Of a DNA stretch of 64,000 bases, positions 1 through 7,030 are shown piece after piece; position 1 is the stretch's first letter, and each line of letters begins with the position of its first letter. The translations under genes and the position numbers were made by a program. Source of the DNA: an uncultured Collinsella sp. (GTDB lineage Bacteria; Actinomycetota; Coriobacteriia; Coriobacteriales; Coriobacteriaceae); NCBI GenBank assembly GCA_902491345.1, contig CABUHI010000009.1:4523-68522 (forward strand). The letters are read 5' to 3'. The notes beneath the pieces are model-generated. The model saw nothing but the letters and a program-made list of their open reading frames with translations. It ran no database searches and had not been told where the DNA came from.

Positions 1-233
1 TTTTTCTGCTCAACGAGCTGAGCGTTGCGCTGAGACTCCGCCTCCTGCAAAGCGGCCGTCGAACGAGAGCGCTCAAGCTCCAACGCCTGCTCGCCCTCGC
101 GCTGGACTGCCTTCACACGCTCATCCAGGTCACGTGAAAACTCGGCGTCGCGCACTTGCTTGACGATATCCGCATAGCCGGACGCGTCGACCTTAAAAAC
201 TTCGCCACAATGCGGGCACTTGATCTCGTTCAT
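1..233 (-). CDS. DUF2130 domain-containing protein, N-terminal part only
   Basis: Only the first 77 codons lie in the window; the gene runs off the left edge. The start is an ATG whose product opens with a CPHCG metal-binding-like motif (residues 5-9). A highly charged Glu/Arg/Gln-rich stretch follows that should form a long coiled coil. This opening (MNEIKCPHCG, then a conserved YADIVKQVRD-like segment) is typical of DUF2130 proteins, whose function is not established. The upstream sequence AGGAGCTGCT gives a ribosome binding site. The identification rests on the N-terminus alone. Confidence 0.75.
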   Translation of the reverse strand, partial: MNEIKCPHCGEVFKVDASGYADIVKQVRDAEFSRDLDERVKAVQREGEQALELERSRSTAALQEAESQRNAQLVEQK

Positions 234-325
234 AGCAGCTCCTCGATGGACGCAAATTTCAACCGCCTACACTCTACCGCGCCGCACGGACAAAAAAGAC
301 GCCGCCATAATGGCAACGGCGCCAG

Positions 326-362
326 AACCACCACAAAGGTGCCTGTCCCCTTTGTGGTGGTT
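326..362 (-). terminator. Strong hairpin after the phosphoesterase gene
   Basis: A 14-15 bp inverted repeat (AACCACCACAAAGG and its complement) with an 8-nt loop starts 6 bp past the phosphoesterase stop. There is no long U-run, so termination strength is uncertain. A closely similar hairpin lies after the CobW gene near 41213. Confidence 0.5.
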
Positions 363-368
363 CGAGAA

Positions 369-914
369 TTACAGTCCAAAATAGCCGAGGATCTGATCTC
401 GGCTTACGGGTTTGTAATCGTTGGCATCGAGACCGACATCGTAACGAAAGATGGGGCGCTCGCGATCGCGGTTGCGCGCGTTGGTGCGGTCTCCCCTGCT
501 GTGGATATGCCCGTGTAGCATGATGGCGCCACGCGCCTTGCCATTCCAGCTGAGCATGGGGTAATGGCTCATCACCAGACGATGGCCCTTGGCATAGCCG
601 GGAGCAATCTCCAGGTAATCGCGCACGTCTTCCCAAATCTGCGGAACGTCGGGGTCTTCCCAATCGCCGTCATGGTTACCACGGATGAGCGTCACGTTTT
701 GGCAGGCAATACGCTCGCGCAGGCGCACCGCCTCCGCCAGGGGCAAGCGATAGGTAAAGTCTCCCAAGATATAGAGGCGGTCGCCCACAGCCACGCACTC
801 ATTGATGGCATCGATGACCTTGCGGTTCATCTCCTCGACTGAATCAAACGGTCGATCCATGTCGTGCAGGATATTCGTGTCGCCCAGGTGCAGGTCGGCG
901 GTAAACCACATCAT
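369..914 (-). CDS. Metallophosphoesterase, 181 aa
   Basis: Calcineurin-like phosphoesterase. Metal-binding motifs occur in the usual order: a DLH motif near the N-terminus (TADLHLGD), GDF (LGDFTYR), the GNHD motif (IRGNHDGDW) and the C-terminal H-x-H (MLHGHIHSRG). Proteins of this size hydrolyse phosphomonoesters or diesters; the substrate is unknown. I chose the inner ATG, five codons after the first possible one, because AGGA lies 9 nt upstream of it and nothing suitable precedes the first. It is followed closely by a hairpin and may stand alone. Confidence 0.85.
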   Translation of the reverse strand: MMWFTADLHLGDTNILHDMDRPFDSVEEMNRKVIDAINECVAVGDRLYILGDFTYRLPLAEAVRLRERIACQNVTLIRGNHDGDWEDPDVPQIWEDVRDYLEIAPGYAKGHRLVMSHYPMLSWNGKARGAIMLHGHIHSRGDRTNARNRDRERPIFRYDVGLDANDYKPVSRDQILGYFGL

Positions 915-980
915 CGTCTCTGTCCTCATTTCGCAACGTGTTCAACTCGTGCTAAGTATACAGACGCAGCGATGCGGCGG

Positions 981-1160
981 TTATCCAAAGAGCCCGCCGA
1001 ACAGTCCGCGGCGGCGCTTGTCTTGCTTTTTCGAAGCGTCACCCTGGGCGTTCTTACCCTGCCGCTTCTTACGATCCTGCTCCAACTCATCGTCATCGAG
1101 TAGCAGATCCCACTCAAACGGATCATCCGTCAGATCGAACAGGTCATCGTCGTCAAACAT
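981..1160 (-). CDS. Small charged protein of unknown function, 59 aa
   Basis: This 59-codon frame has a very good ribosome binding site (AAGGGAGG, 5 nt before ATG). Its composition is unusual: the first 28 residues are strongly acidic (MFDDDDLFDL, then DDDELEQD), the next 24 strongly basic (DRKKRQGK, SKKQDKRRRG), and the end is FGGLFG. It lies between the HIRAN gene (19 bp upstream) and the phosphoesterase on the same strand and could be cotranscribed with either. I do not recognise a family. The ribosome binding site and non-random composition favour a real gene. Confidence 0.65.
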   Translation of the reverse strand: MFDDDDLFDLTDDPFEWDLLLDDDELEQDRKKRQGKNAQGDASKKQDKRRRGLFGGLFG

Positions 1161-1178
1161 GACAGCCTCCCTTACCGA

Positions 1179-1505
1179 TTAGCGGGCATCCACCACATAG
1201 AGGCCAACGCGCACCTGATGCCACGGGCCACGCTCGGGGGCAACCTGCTGCACGCGTGCCTCAAATACATCCCCGTGTCCGTAATACATCATCAAGGACA
1301 GCGGGCCGGCCTCGTTTCCCGGAACATAGCCAAGCTTGGTCTTGCCATAGTAGATCGCAACTGCCTCGGGGTCATGAGGGTTATCGCGCTCGGCACACAG
1401 CGTCAGCTTATCGCCCGCTTTAAGATCGCCTAGGACCAAAGCGCCGTCGGCATATTGAAATCCTGTGATGTGAAACGACAGAAGAACACGTGAAGGCTCG
1501 TACAT
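1179..1505 (-). CDS. HIRAN domain protein, 108 aa
   Basis: A single HIRAN domain fills the protein. Its conserved elements are the opening strand (FHITGFQY), the core RDNPHDPEAVAIY and the closing KLGYVPGNEA. HIRAN domains are found alone in bacteria or fused to SWI/SNF helicases, and are thought to recognise damaged or single-stranded DNA ends. The stand-alone bacterial form is uncharacterised. The ATG is preceded by AGAGGAGCTGCT. It ends 19 bp before the small charged protein gene on the same strand. Confidence 0.8.
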   Translation of the reverse strand: MYEPSRVLLSFHITGFQYADGALVLGDLKAGDKLTLCAERDNPHDPEAVAIYYGKTKLGYVPGNEAGPLSLMMYYGHGDVFEARVQQVAPERGPWHQVRVGLYVVDAR

Positions 1506-1618
1506 AGCAGCTCCTCTAACGGCCGGATAAACCGGTGTGTAACCTTATTGAGAAGTCTACGGTCCCGTGCGGACACAAATACATCCTGTCTGCGTCCTTC
1601 AATCGTTTGCCTCAACGC

Positions 1619-1647
1619 TTGCGCGACAGAACGCTTGCAGATAAGAT
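1619..1647 (+). promoter_or_regulatory. Candidate promoter for an RNA antisense to the toxin
   Basis: TTGCGC and TAAGAT are separated by exactly 17 nt. The promoter points toward the 3' end of the opposite-strand toxin gene. Seen in sequence only; its use is inferred. Confidence 0.4.
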
Positions 1648-1741
1648 AGGAACACGGATGGCACCCGTTGCCGCGGGTCTTGCCAACTCCGATACACGTT
1701 TTCATCGTGAGAAGTGGCCGTCTTCGCTTACGCGGGGGCGG

Positions 1742-1825
1742 CTATTTCATTCGGCCGATAAACAGACCGAGTTCGATAGCCGCAATCAACAACGCCAATA
1801 ACGAAATAACATCGCTTACGTTCAT
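1742..1825 (-). CDS. Holin-like small membrane toxin, 27 aa
   Basis: A 27-residue peptide opening MNVSDVISLLALLIAAI: a short polar start, one hydrophobic helix, then a basic end (GRMK). Length and pattern match the putative holin-like toxin (Hol-Tox) peptides of Gram-positive bacteria, which include type I toxins. The start ATG has AAGGGA 8 nt upstream. That ribosome binding site is locked in a small hairpin (1832-1846), a common way of restraining such toxins. A candidate opposite-strand promoter and terminator frame the gene. Toxicity is inferred. Confidence 0.6.
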   Translation of the reverse strand: MNVSDVISLLALLIAAIELGLFIGRMK

Positions 1826-1831
1826 ACCAAA

Positions 1832-1846
1832 TCCCTTCTAAAGGGA
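1832..1846 (-). promoter_or_regulatory. Hairpin covering the toxin ribosome binding site
   Basis: TCCCTT-TAG-AAGGGA folds on the toxin strand so that the AAGGGA ribosome binding site of the 27-aa peptide is base-paired. Confidence 0.5.
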
Positions 1847-1873
1847 GTTGGCCCATCCGTGCTCCATAACAGT

Positions 1874-1902
1874 AGTCTAACGCAAAATGCAGGTAATAGG
1901 AA
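1874..1902 (-). promoter_or_regulatory. Candidate promoter of the holin-like toxin
   Basis: On the minus strand TTCCTA and TAGACT are separated by 17 nt, about 50 nt before the toxin ATG. The -35 lies inside the terminator stem at 1889-1922. Confidence 0.35.
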
Positions 1903-1930
1903 CACTTGTTCGTATTACCTGCGCCCTTTT
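1889..1930. terminator. Hairpin between aldehyde dehydrogenase and toxin genes
   Basis: A perfect 10-bp stem (GCAGGTAATA with TATTACCTGC) around a 14-nt loop. It is followed by CCTTTT on the plus strand and by ATTTTG on the minus strand, so it could end both the aldehyde dehydrogenase transcript and the proposed antisense RNA. Confidence 0.55.
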
Positions 1931-3310
1931 CTAATGCACAAACATGCGCACGAATTTGTGCTTCCAGCTTGCGTAGGGCGCATACCGAAACGGCACGTCC
2001 AGCCAGGTTGCCTTGTTCACGATGCTCTTCTTGTGGCTAAACGTATCGAAGCTCTCGCGGCCATGGTACTGCCCCATACCGCTCGCGCCCATGCCGCCAA
2101 AGCCCATATGGCTCGTAGCCAAGTGCATGATGGTGTCGTTGACGCAGCCGCCGCCAAAGGGCACGTAGCGCACAAAGCGTTGCTGAACCGCACGATCCTG
2201 GCTAAAGATATACAGGGCCAGCGGCGTCGGACGATCCGTAATAAACGCTTCGGCCTCGTCTAGGCTCTCAAACGTCAGCACCGGCAAGATGGGACCGAAG
2301 ATCTCCTCCTGCATCACGGCGTCAGCGGGGGCCACGCCGTCCAAAATTGTCGGCTCAATCTTGAGCGAAGCCTCGCGCGCGGCACCTCCAAGCACGACCT
2401 TATCGGGATCGATCAGCCCGCGCGCACGCGCAAAATGCTTGGCGTTGACGATATGTCCGTAATCCTCATTGTCGAGTGGATGTTCGCCAAACATGCGACG
2501 GACCTCCTCCTTGATGAGGCCCAGCAGCTCGTCGTGCACGCGCGTATCGACCAGCAGGTAGTCGGGCGCCACGCAGGTCTGCCCCACGTTGAGCCATTTA
2601 CCAAAGGCGATGCGCCGTGCCGCGACCTTCAAGTTTGCCGTCGCATCCACGATGCAGGGACTCTTTCCGCCCAGCTCAAGCGTCACGGGCGTAAGGTTTT
2701 TACTTGCGCGCTCCATGACGAGCTTGCCAACCGGAACGCTACCGGTAAAGAAGATCTTGTCCCAGTGCTCATCGAGCAGCGCTTCGTTCTCGGCGCGCCC
2801 GCCCTCGACAACCGTCACCAGGCGCGGATCAAATGCCTCTTCACAGATTTGCCTGAGCACCGCGCTCGATGCCGGAGCATAGGCGCTCGGCTTGATGACC
2901 ACGGTATTGCCCGCGGCAAGGGCGCCAGCGAGCGGCTCGAGTGTTAGCAAAAACGGGTAGTTCCACGGAGCCATGATGAGTGTGACGCCATAGGGCACGG
3001 CTTGCGTTTTGCACACGCTCACGGCGTTAGCGAGGTCGCACGGACGCAGGCGCGGACGACTCCATCGGGCCACATGAGCGATCTGATGACGAATCTCGGA
3101 AAGCGACGTGCCGATCTCGCACATATATGCCTCGTCATGCGACTTTCCCAAATCGGTCTTGAGCACATGAGCGATATCGGCCTCGTGGGCCCGCACCGCA
3201 TCGCGTAAACTCACGAGCGCGCGACGTCGAGCATCGACATCAAACGTGGCGTGCGTCTTAAAGTAGGCGCGCTGATCGCCGACGATGCGCGCAATTTCCT
3301 CGGTGTTCAT
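1931..3310 (-). CDS. Aldehyde dehydrogenase, NAD(P)-dependent, 459 aa
   Basis: Oxidises aldehydes to carboxylic acids. The compact length and short N-terminus match the class 3-like aldehyde dehydrogenases. The general-base Glu lies in VTLELGGKSP, the nucleophilic Cys in VGQTCVAPDY, and the cofactor loop in FFTGSVPVGK. The C-terminus has the usual FGGMGASGMG segment. It starts 9 bp after the stop of the alcohol dehydrogenase gene, with its ribosome binding site in that gap. The pair therefore looks like an operon linking alcohol, aldehyde and acid. The natural substrate cannot be read from sequence. Confidence 0.9.
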   Translation of the reverse strand: MNTEEIARIVGDQRAYFKTHATFDVDARRRALVSLRDAVRAHEADIAHVLKTDLGKSHDEAYMCEIGTSLSEIRHQIAHVARWSRPRLRPCDLANAVSVCKTQAVPYGVTLIMAPWNYPFLLTLEPLAGALAAGNTVVIKPSAYAPASSAVLRQICEEAFDPRLVTVVEGGRAENEALLDEHWDKIFFTGSVPVGKLVMERASKNLTPVTLELGGKSPCIVDATANLKVAARRIAFGKWLNVGQTCVAPDYLLVDTRVHDELLGLIKEEVRRMFGEHPLDNEDYGHIVNAKHFARARGLIDPDKVVLGGAAREASLKIEPTILDGVAPADAVMQEEIFGPILPVLTFESLDEAEAFITDRPTPLALYIFSQDRAVQQRFVRYVPFGGGCVNDTIMHLATSHMGFGGMGASGMGQYHGRESFDTFSHKKSIVNKATWLDVPFRYAPYASWKHKFVRMFVH

Positions 3311-3319
3311 GGCACCCTC

Positions 3320-4540
3320 CTAGTTCTCGTCCTCAAACATACCACCCGCGACGACCTCGTACATATGCTCGAGCTCCGAGCGGTCCATCAAAAGTGGAAC
3401 GGGGTACAGGGGATTGGCCTCGGCATCGGCATGGGCCGCCATTTGCGGAATATCGGAGCGGCGAATACCCGAGACATATTTGGGGATTCCCAGGGCCTCG
3501 TTCATGCGGTCGACCCAATCGATAAAGGCCTCGGCCGCAAGACTGTCCTGCGCGGTAGCCGGCGCAATGCCCGCCATGCGAGCAAGATCGGCAAGCTTGG
3601 GGGCGGCGGCGTCACCATAAGCGCGAAGCATGTGCGGCAGGATGATCGCGTTGGCCAAACCGTGCGGAATTCCGTATCGGCCGCCTAGACTGTGCGCGAT
3701 GGCATGAACGTATCCAACATAGGAGCGCGTAAAGGCAACTCCCGCCTTATACGCCGCCGAAAGCATATTGCGACGCGCACGCATGTCGTCGCCATGCTCA
3801 TAGGCCTCGAGCAAATTGTCGTGGATGAGCTGCACCGCCTGTCGTGCCATCTTGCGCGTATAGGGCGTGGTGCTTCGCCCGATAAAGGCCTCGACGGCAT
3901 GCGTCAGGGCGTCCATACCCGTCTGCCCCGTAATGGAGGCGGGCAGACCGCGCGTAAACTCGGGGTCGTGGACTGCAAAACGCGGGATGAGCACAAAGTC
4001 GTTAATGGGGTATTTGTAGTGCGTCTCGTCATCGGTAATTACCGCCGCAAGCGTGACTTCGCTTCCCGTACCGGCGGTAGTGGGAACGGCGATGAGCAGC
4101 GGCAGGCGACGATGAACCCGCAGCAGGCCGCGCATCTTGTTGATGGGCTTGTTTGGCTGCGCAATACGTGCGCCCACGCCCTTGGCGCAGTCCATGGCTG
4201 ATCCTCCGCCAAAGCCGATAATGGCCCGGCAGGCACTCTCTCGATACAGGGACGCCGCTTCCTCCACATTCGAGACCGTGGGGTTCGCACGCGTTTCGGC
4301 ATAGACCGTAACGCCAATCCCCTGAGCCGTAAGCGCACGCTCGAGTGATGCCGTGAGTCCCAAACGTGCAATACCAGGGTCTGTCACGATAAGGACCTTC
4401 TGGATCGAGCGCTTTTGAAGCACCGCGGGCACATCCTCGGCATGCTCTAAAATGCGCGGCTCGGTATAGGGCAGGATCGGCAATGCAATGCGAAAAACCG
4501 TCTGATATGTTCGGCACCAGGCACGACGGGCTAGATGCAT
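3320..4540 (-). CDS. Iron-containing alcohol dehydrogenase, 406 aa
   Basis: Group III (Fe-dependent) alcohol dehydrogenase. Motifs: the NAD-binding GFGGGSAMDCAKG, PTTAGTGSEVT, and the metal-site region GMDALTHAVEA with the downstream HAIAHSLGG and IPHGLANA histidines. The start is the ATG with AAGGAG 8 nt upstream; a longer 27-residue extension would lack a ribosome binding site. It is the first gene of the pair with the aldehyde dehydrogenase. The likely role is fermentative alcohol/aldehyde interconversion. A 256-bp gap separates it from the divergent rubrerythrin gene. Confidence 0.9.
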   Translation of the reverse strand: MHLARRAWCRTYQTVFRIALPILPYTEPRILEHAEDVPAVLQKRSIQKVLIVTDPGIARLGLTASLERALTAQGIGVTVYAETRANPTVSNVEEAASLYRESACRAIIGFGGGSAMDCAKGVGARIAQPNKPINKMRGLLRVHRRLPLLIAVPTTAGTGSEVTLAAVITDDETHYKYPINDFVLIPRFAVHDPEFTRGLPASITGQTGMDALTHAVEAFIGRSTTPYTRKMARQAVQLIHDNLLEAYEHGDDMRARRNMLSAAYKAGVAFTRSYVGYVHAIAHSLGGRYGIPHGLANAIILPHMLRAYGDAAAPKLADLARMAGIAPATAQDSLAAEAFIDWVDRMNEALGIPKYVSGIRRSDIPQMAAHADAEANPLYPVPLLMDRSELEHMYEVVAGGMFEDEN

Positions 4541-4684
4541 AAAGGAAACTCCTTCATTTGTTGATAGGTCAACATTTGCTCGCCCGATTGTACTCAGCAA
4601 AAATCGCAGACGGCCTCCCAATCGTTAATCAATCAACATCTTCATATCTCGAAATTGTTTTATTAAAAATCATTCCTAATAGGC

Positions 4685-4714
4685 TTCACATTTGGTTGCA
4701 TTTATGGATAATAG
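4685..4714 (+). promoter_or_regulatory. Possible rubrerythrin promoter
   Basis: TTCACA and TAATAG are separated by 18 nt, about 83 bp before the rubrerythrin start, in an A+T-rich patch. A weak match; no clear PerR or Fur box was recognised. Confidence 0.3.
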
Positions 4715-4796
4715 AACTCGTCAAGACGCACGTCCGGAGAGGGCCCTTACGGGACCGGACGAGCGCACAATCGCCATCGATCGAAAGGATCGAATC

Positions 4797-5357
4797 ATGA
4801 AGTTTGTTTGCCCCGTTTGCGGTTATGTGGAAGAGTTCGACGGCGACCAGCTGCCCGAGGACTTCAAGTGCCCCCAGTGCGGCGTTCCCGGTTCTCGTTT
4901 CCTGAAGCAGGAGGAGGGCCAGCTCGAGTGGGCTGCCGAGCACGTCGTGGGCGTCGCCAAGATGGAGGGCGTCTCCGAGGACATCGTTGCCGACCTGCGC
5001 GCCAACTTTGAGGGCGAGTGCTCCGAGGTCGGTATGTACCTAGCCATGGCGCGCGTCGCTCATCGCGAGGGCTATCCCGAGATCGGCCTGTACTGGGAGA
5101 AGGCTGCCCACGAGGAGGCCGAGCACGCTGCCAAGTTCGCTGAGCTCCTGGGCGAGGTCGTGACCGACTCCACCAAGAAGAACCTCGAGATGCGCGTTGA
5201 GGCTGAGAACGGCGCCACCGCCGGCAAGACTGATCTTGCCAAGCGCGCCAAGGCCGCTGGTCTCGATGCCATTCACGACACCGTGCACGAGATGGCTCGC
5301 GACGAGGCCCGCCACGGCAAGGCTTTCGCCGGCCTGCTCAAGCGCTACTTTGGCTAA
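4797..5357 (+). CDS. Rubrerythrin with N-terminal rubredoxin domain, 186 aa
   Basis: Non-haem diiron protein that reduces hydrogen peroxide in anaerobes. The rubredoxin-like FeS4 site is at the N-terminus (CPVCGY at residues 5-10 and CPQCGV about 25 residues later), so this is the reverse type of rubrerythrin. The ferritin-like domain follows, with metal-ligand motifs FEGECSE, EEAEHA and DEARHG. The ribosome binding site GAAAGG lies 8 nt before ATG. The gene stands alone, divergent from the dehydrogenase pair and closed by a strong terminator. Oxygen-stress induction would be expected from the family but is not shown here. Confidence 0.93.
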   Translation: MKFVCPVCGYVEEFDGDQLPEDFKCPQCGVPGSRFLKQEEGQLEWAAEHVVGVAKMEGVSEDIVADLRANFEGECSEVGMYLAMARVAHREGYPEIGLYWEKAAHEEAEHAAKFAELLGEVVTDSTKKNLEMRVEAENGATAGKTDLAKRAKAAGLDAIHDTVHEMARDEARHGKAFAGLLKRYFG

Positions 5358-5391
5358 GCCAACCACTTGAGACATAACCTCTAACTCGATG

Positions 5392-5423
5392 AGGCCCGGA
5401 CCGCATGGTTCGGGCCTTTTTCG
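5392..5423 (+). terminator. Rho-independent terminator of the rubrerythrin gene
   Basis: GGCCCGGACC-GCAT-GGTTCGGGCC followed by TTTTTCG, 35 bp after the stop codon. Confidence 0.85.
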
Positions 5424-5489
5424 TGCCTCACGAACTTGTTAACTCCTTGAAATAGGACCACCTTAGGCATCGGATTCTCGTCAAAAAAT

Positions 5490-5609
5490 AAGTGAGTAGA
5501 CTTTTTGGAACTTGCCGAGCAGGCCATCCATATTGCTTTATAAAGTCGCAGGTAAATGACTTGTTGCAAAAACGGCCTGGTCGCCAAAGTGTCAAAAGTC
5601 TACTCACTT
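5490..5609. repeat. 120-bp palindromic element, copy 1
   Basis: Starts AAGTGAGTAGACTTTT and ends AAAAGTCTACTCACTT. The two arms (about 36 nt each, including an inner GCC-GAGCAGGCC-like part) pair imperfectly, giving one long hairpin. A second copy lies at 6912-7030. The right end carries the last three codons and stop codon (Leu-Ser-Glu-stop) of the minus-strand gene 5600-6727. On that strand the element runs into TTATTTTTT, so it can act as a terminator. Confidence 0.8.
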
Positions 5610-6727
5610 AGAACCGCAGCCGTCCACGATCGAGCTGTTTTGTGTCTAACGGGCATCTTTCCGTCGATTACTCCCAATTTTGTCCAGTCAACAAATAGTT
5701 CAGACCTGAGTAATGCCTCAGCCCTTTGCTCATCCGGGCTTTTATCACGATATTCAGCATCGAGCATCCTGCATACGGCCTTAACGATCGCACGGAATCT
5801 ATCCTCATCGGATATCTGTCTGTGTGTCAGGAGAAGTACATCGTAGCCCATGGCCTGAAGGGCCGTCATGCGGTCAGCGTCACGCAAGCCATCCCCTGCG
5901 CGTCCGTGCGAGGCCTTTCCCTGACATTCAATGGCCACCTGTCGTCTGCCGTCCGGCGAAGACAGAAGTAGATCGATATACACACGGGACTTTCCCGCAA
6001 TCGCTCGAGCACTTGTGCCTAACGTCACTTCGACATTGAGCTCTATGCCGCAAAACCCTTCGCCTCCCAGGGCTCGCGGCAGTCCAAGCAACAAATACGC
6101 CTCGACCTCAAAAGGCGACGCGGCACCCAATGGAACGAGTTGTGATACCGCCATAAATCTATTGCCGTAACGCATCCCGCAAACATCTGAACAAAAACGG
6201 TCAAGGTCTCCGCCCAAAACCAAAGCGTCTCGACGCCATAAATTTGAGGCGGTGCCGTCCTCGGACGGGCAGCGCACCCAACCGAACGTTGTCGAAATCG
6301 CACCTGAATCAATTGCACGCCTAAGCTCCGCCTCAAGTGCCGCCGGCAGAGCGCACACCGCAAACAAGCCACACATCTCCGCCAATACCAAAAGAAGCTG
6401 AAGATCCGTCAGATGCCGCGACATGATGAATGCCGTCAGCAGAGGAGACGTAACCAAAAACCCATGCTCCGTTTCCAGCACGGATTCCCTGGGGAGCTCA
6501 CCAAGAAACAGCCGCTGCCTAATGCTGGCAGGACAAGTCCGTTTGTTTCTCGTCCGAACCAATGTATACAACGGAAAACCGAGCGCGACCGCAGCCGTCG
6601 GGTTGCGGGCGAGATCATATCGCTGCCGGTCTTCTTCCGGTCGTGGAAGCGGCGGACACAGAGCGCGGACCTGAGGGGGCAAACGCCAGTACCTAAAAGC
6701 CGATATGTCACAAAGTAGATCTTTCAT
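5600..6727 (-). CDS. AbiEi/DUF559-like putative nuclease, 375 aa
   Basis: The C-terminal third looks like the Vsr/DUF559 branch of PD-(D/E)XK nucleases: YIDLLLSS, then AIECQGKASH, then RDADRMTALQAMGYDVLLLTH (residues about 250-310), matching the D, ExQ and R..L..GW-like positions. The middle (HGFLVTSPLLTAF) resembles the VTSP-TLLDLA segment of actinobacterial AbiEi-family antitoxin-like proteins that are often fused to DUF559. No partner toxin gene is adjacent. The start is uncertain: ATG at 6727 or GTG two codons earlier, with no clear ribosome binding site. Both flanks carry the 120-bp palindromic repeat, and its stop codon comes from copy 1. Activity is inferred. Confidence 0.6.
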   Translation of the reverse strand: MKDLLCDISAFRYWRLPPQVRALCPPLPRPEEDRQRYDLARNPTAAVALGFPLYTLVRTRNKRTCPASIRQRLFLGELPRESVLETEHGFLVTSPLLTAFIMSRHLTDLQLLLVLAEMCGLFAVCALPAALEAELRRAIDSGAISTTFGWVRCPSEDGTASNLWRRDALVLGGDLDRFCSDVCGMRYGNRFMAVSQLVPLGAASPFEVEAYLLLGLPRALGGEGFCGIELNVEVTLGTSARAIAGKSRVYIDLLLSSPDGRRQVAIECQGKASHGRAGDGLRDADRMTALQAMGYDVLLLTHRQISDEDRFRAIVKAVCRMLDAEYRDKSPDEQRAEALLRSELFVDWTKLGVIDGKMPVRHKTARSWTAAVLSE

Positions 6728-6810
6728 AGGCACAGGAAAACACGAATTTCAACCCAGTCAGTCACGCATTGGCGCGAACGCGCCAAAAATGGTGCCGAAC
6801 GGACTGCCAA

Positions 6811-6890
6811 GTTTTCAACAGCCCTCCCCAACTGGCCAAAAGCTTGCCGAGAGCTGGACGAAGTTCTGTTGAAAACCCCATTTTTTTTCT
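6811..6890 (+). other. Hairpin with U-run, possible small RNA terminator
   Basis: GTTTTCAACAG (6811-6821) pairs perfectly with CTGTTGAAAAC (6866-6876). An inner AGCTTGCCGAGAGCT hairpin lies in the loop, and CCCCATTTTTTTT follows. This is a plausible plus-strand terminator, but no plus-strand gene ends here; the flanking genes are on the minus strand. Confidence 0.45.
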
Positions 6891-6911
6891 CATGCAGAAG
6901 CTTTGCGCGAC

Positions 6912-7030
6912 AAGTGAGTAGACTTTTTTGAACATCCCGAGCAGCCCGGTCATCCTGCTTTTCAAAACCGCAGGTAGATAGCTTGTTACAAAACTGCCTG
7001 GTCGCCAAAGTTCCAAAAGCCTACTCACTT
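6912..7030. repeat. 120-bp palindromic element, copy 2
   Basis: Closely similar to 5490-5609, with the same terminal arms and the same inner CGCAGGTA and CTGGTCGCCAAAGT blocks. Its right end also supplies Leu-Ser-Glu-stop, here to the pdxR-like gene. Unlike copy 1 it is not followed by a U-run on the minus strand. Confidence 0.8.

Larger units (their letters stand above)
1655..1930 (+). ncRNA. Candidate antitoxin antisense RNA
   Basis: A transcript from the promoter at 1619-1647 to the hairpin at 1889-1922 (followed by GCCCTTTT) would be fully complementary to the toxin coding region and its leader. That is the arrangement of type I toxin-antitoxin loci. The start is taken as about 8 nt after the -10. 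No direct evidence of transcription is available. Confidence 0.35.

Noticed and set aside
5490..7030. Palindromes considered as ends of an insertion sequence
   Set aside because: Each element is itself a complete palindrome and there is no transposase between them; the enclosed gene is nuclease-like.
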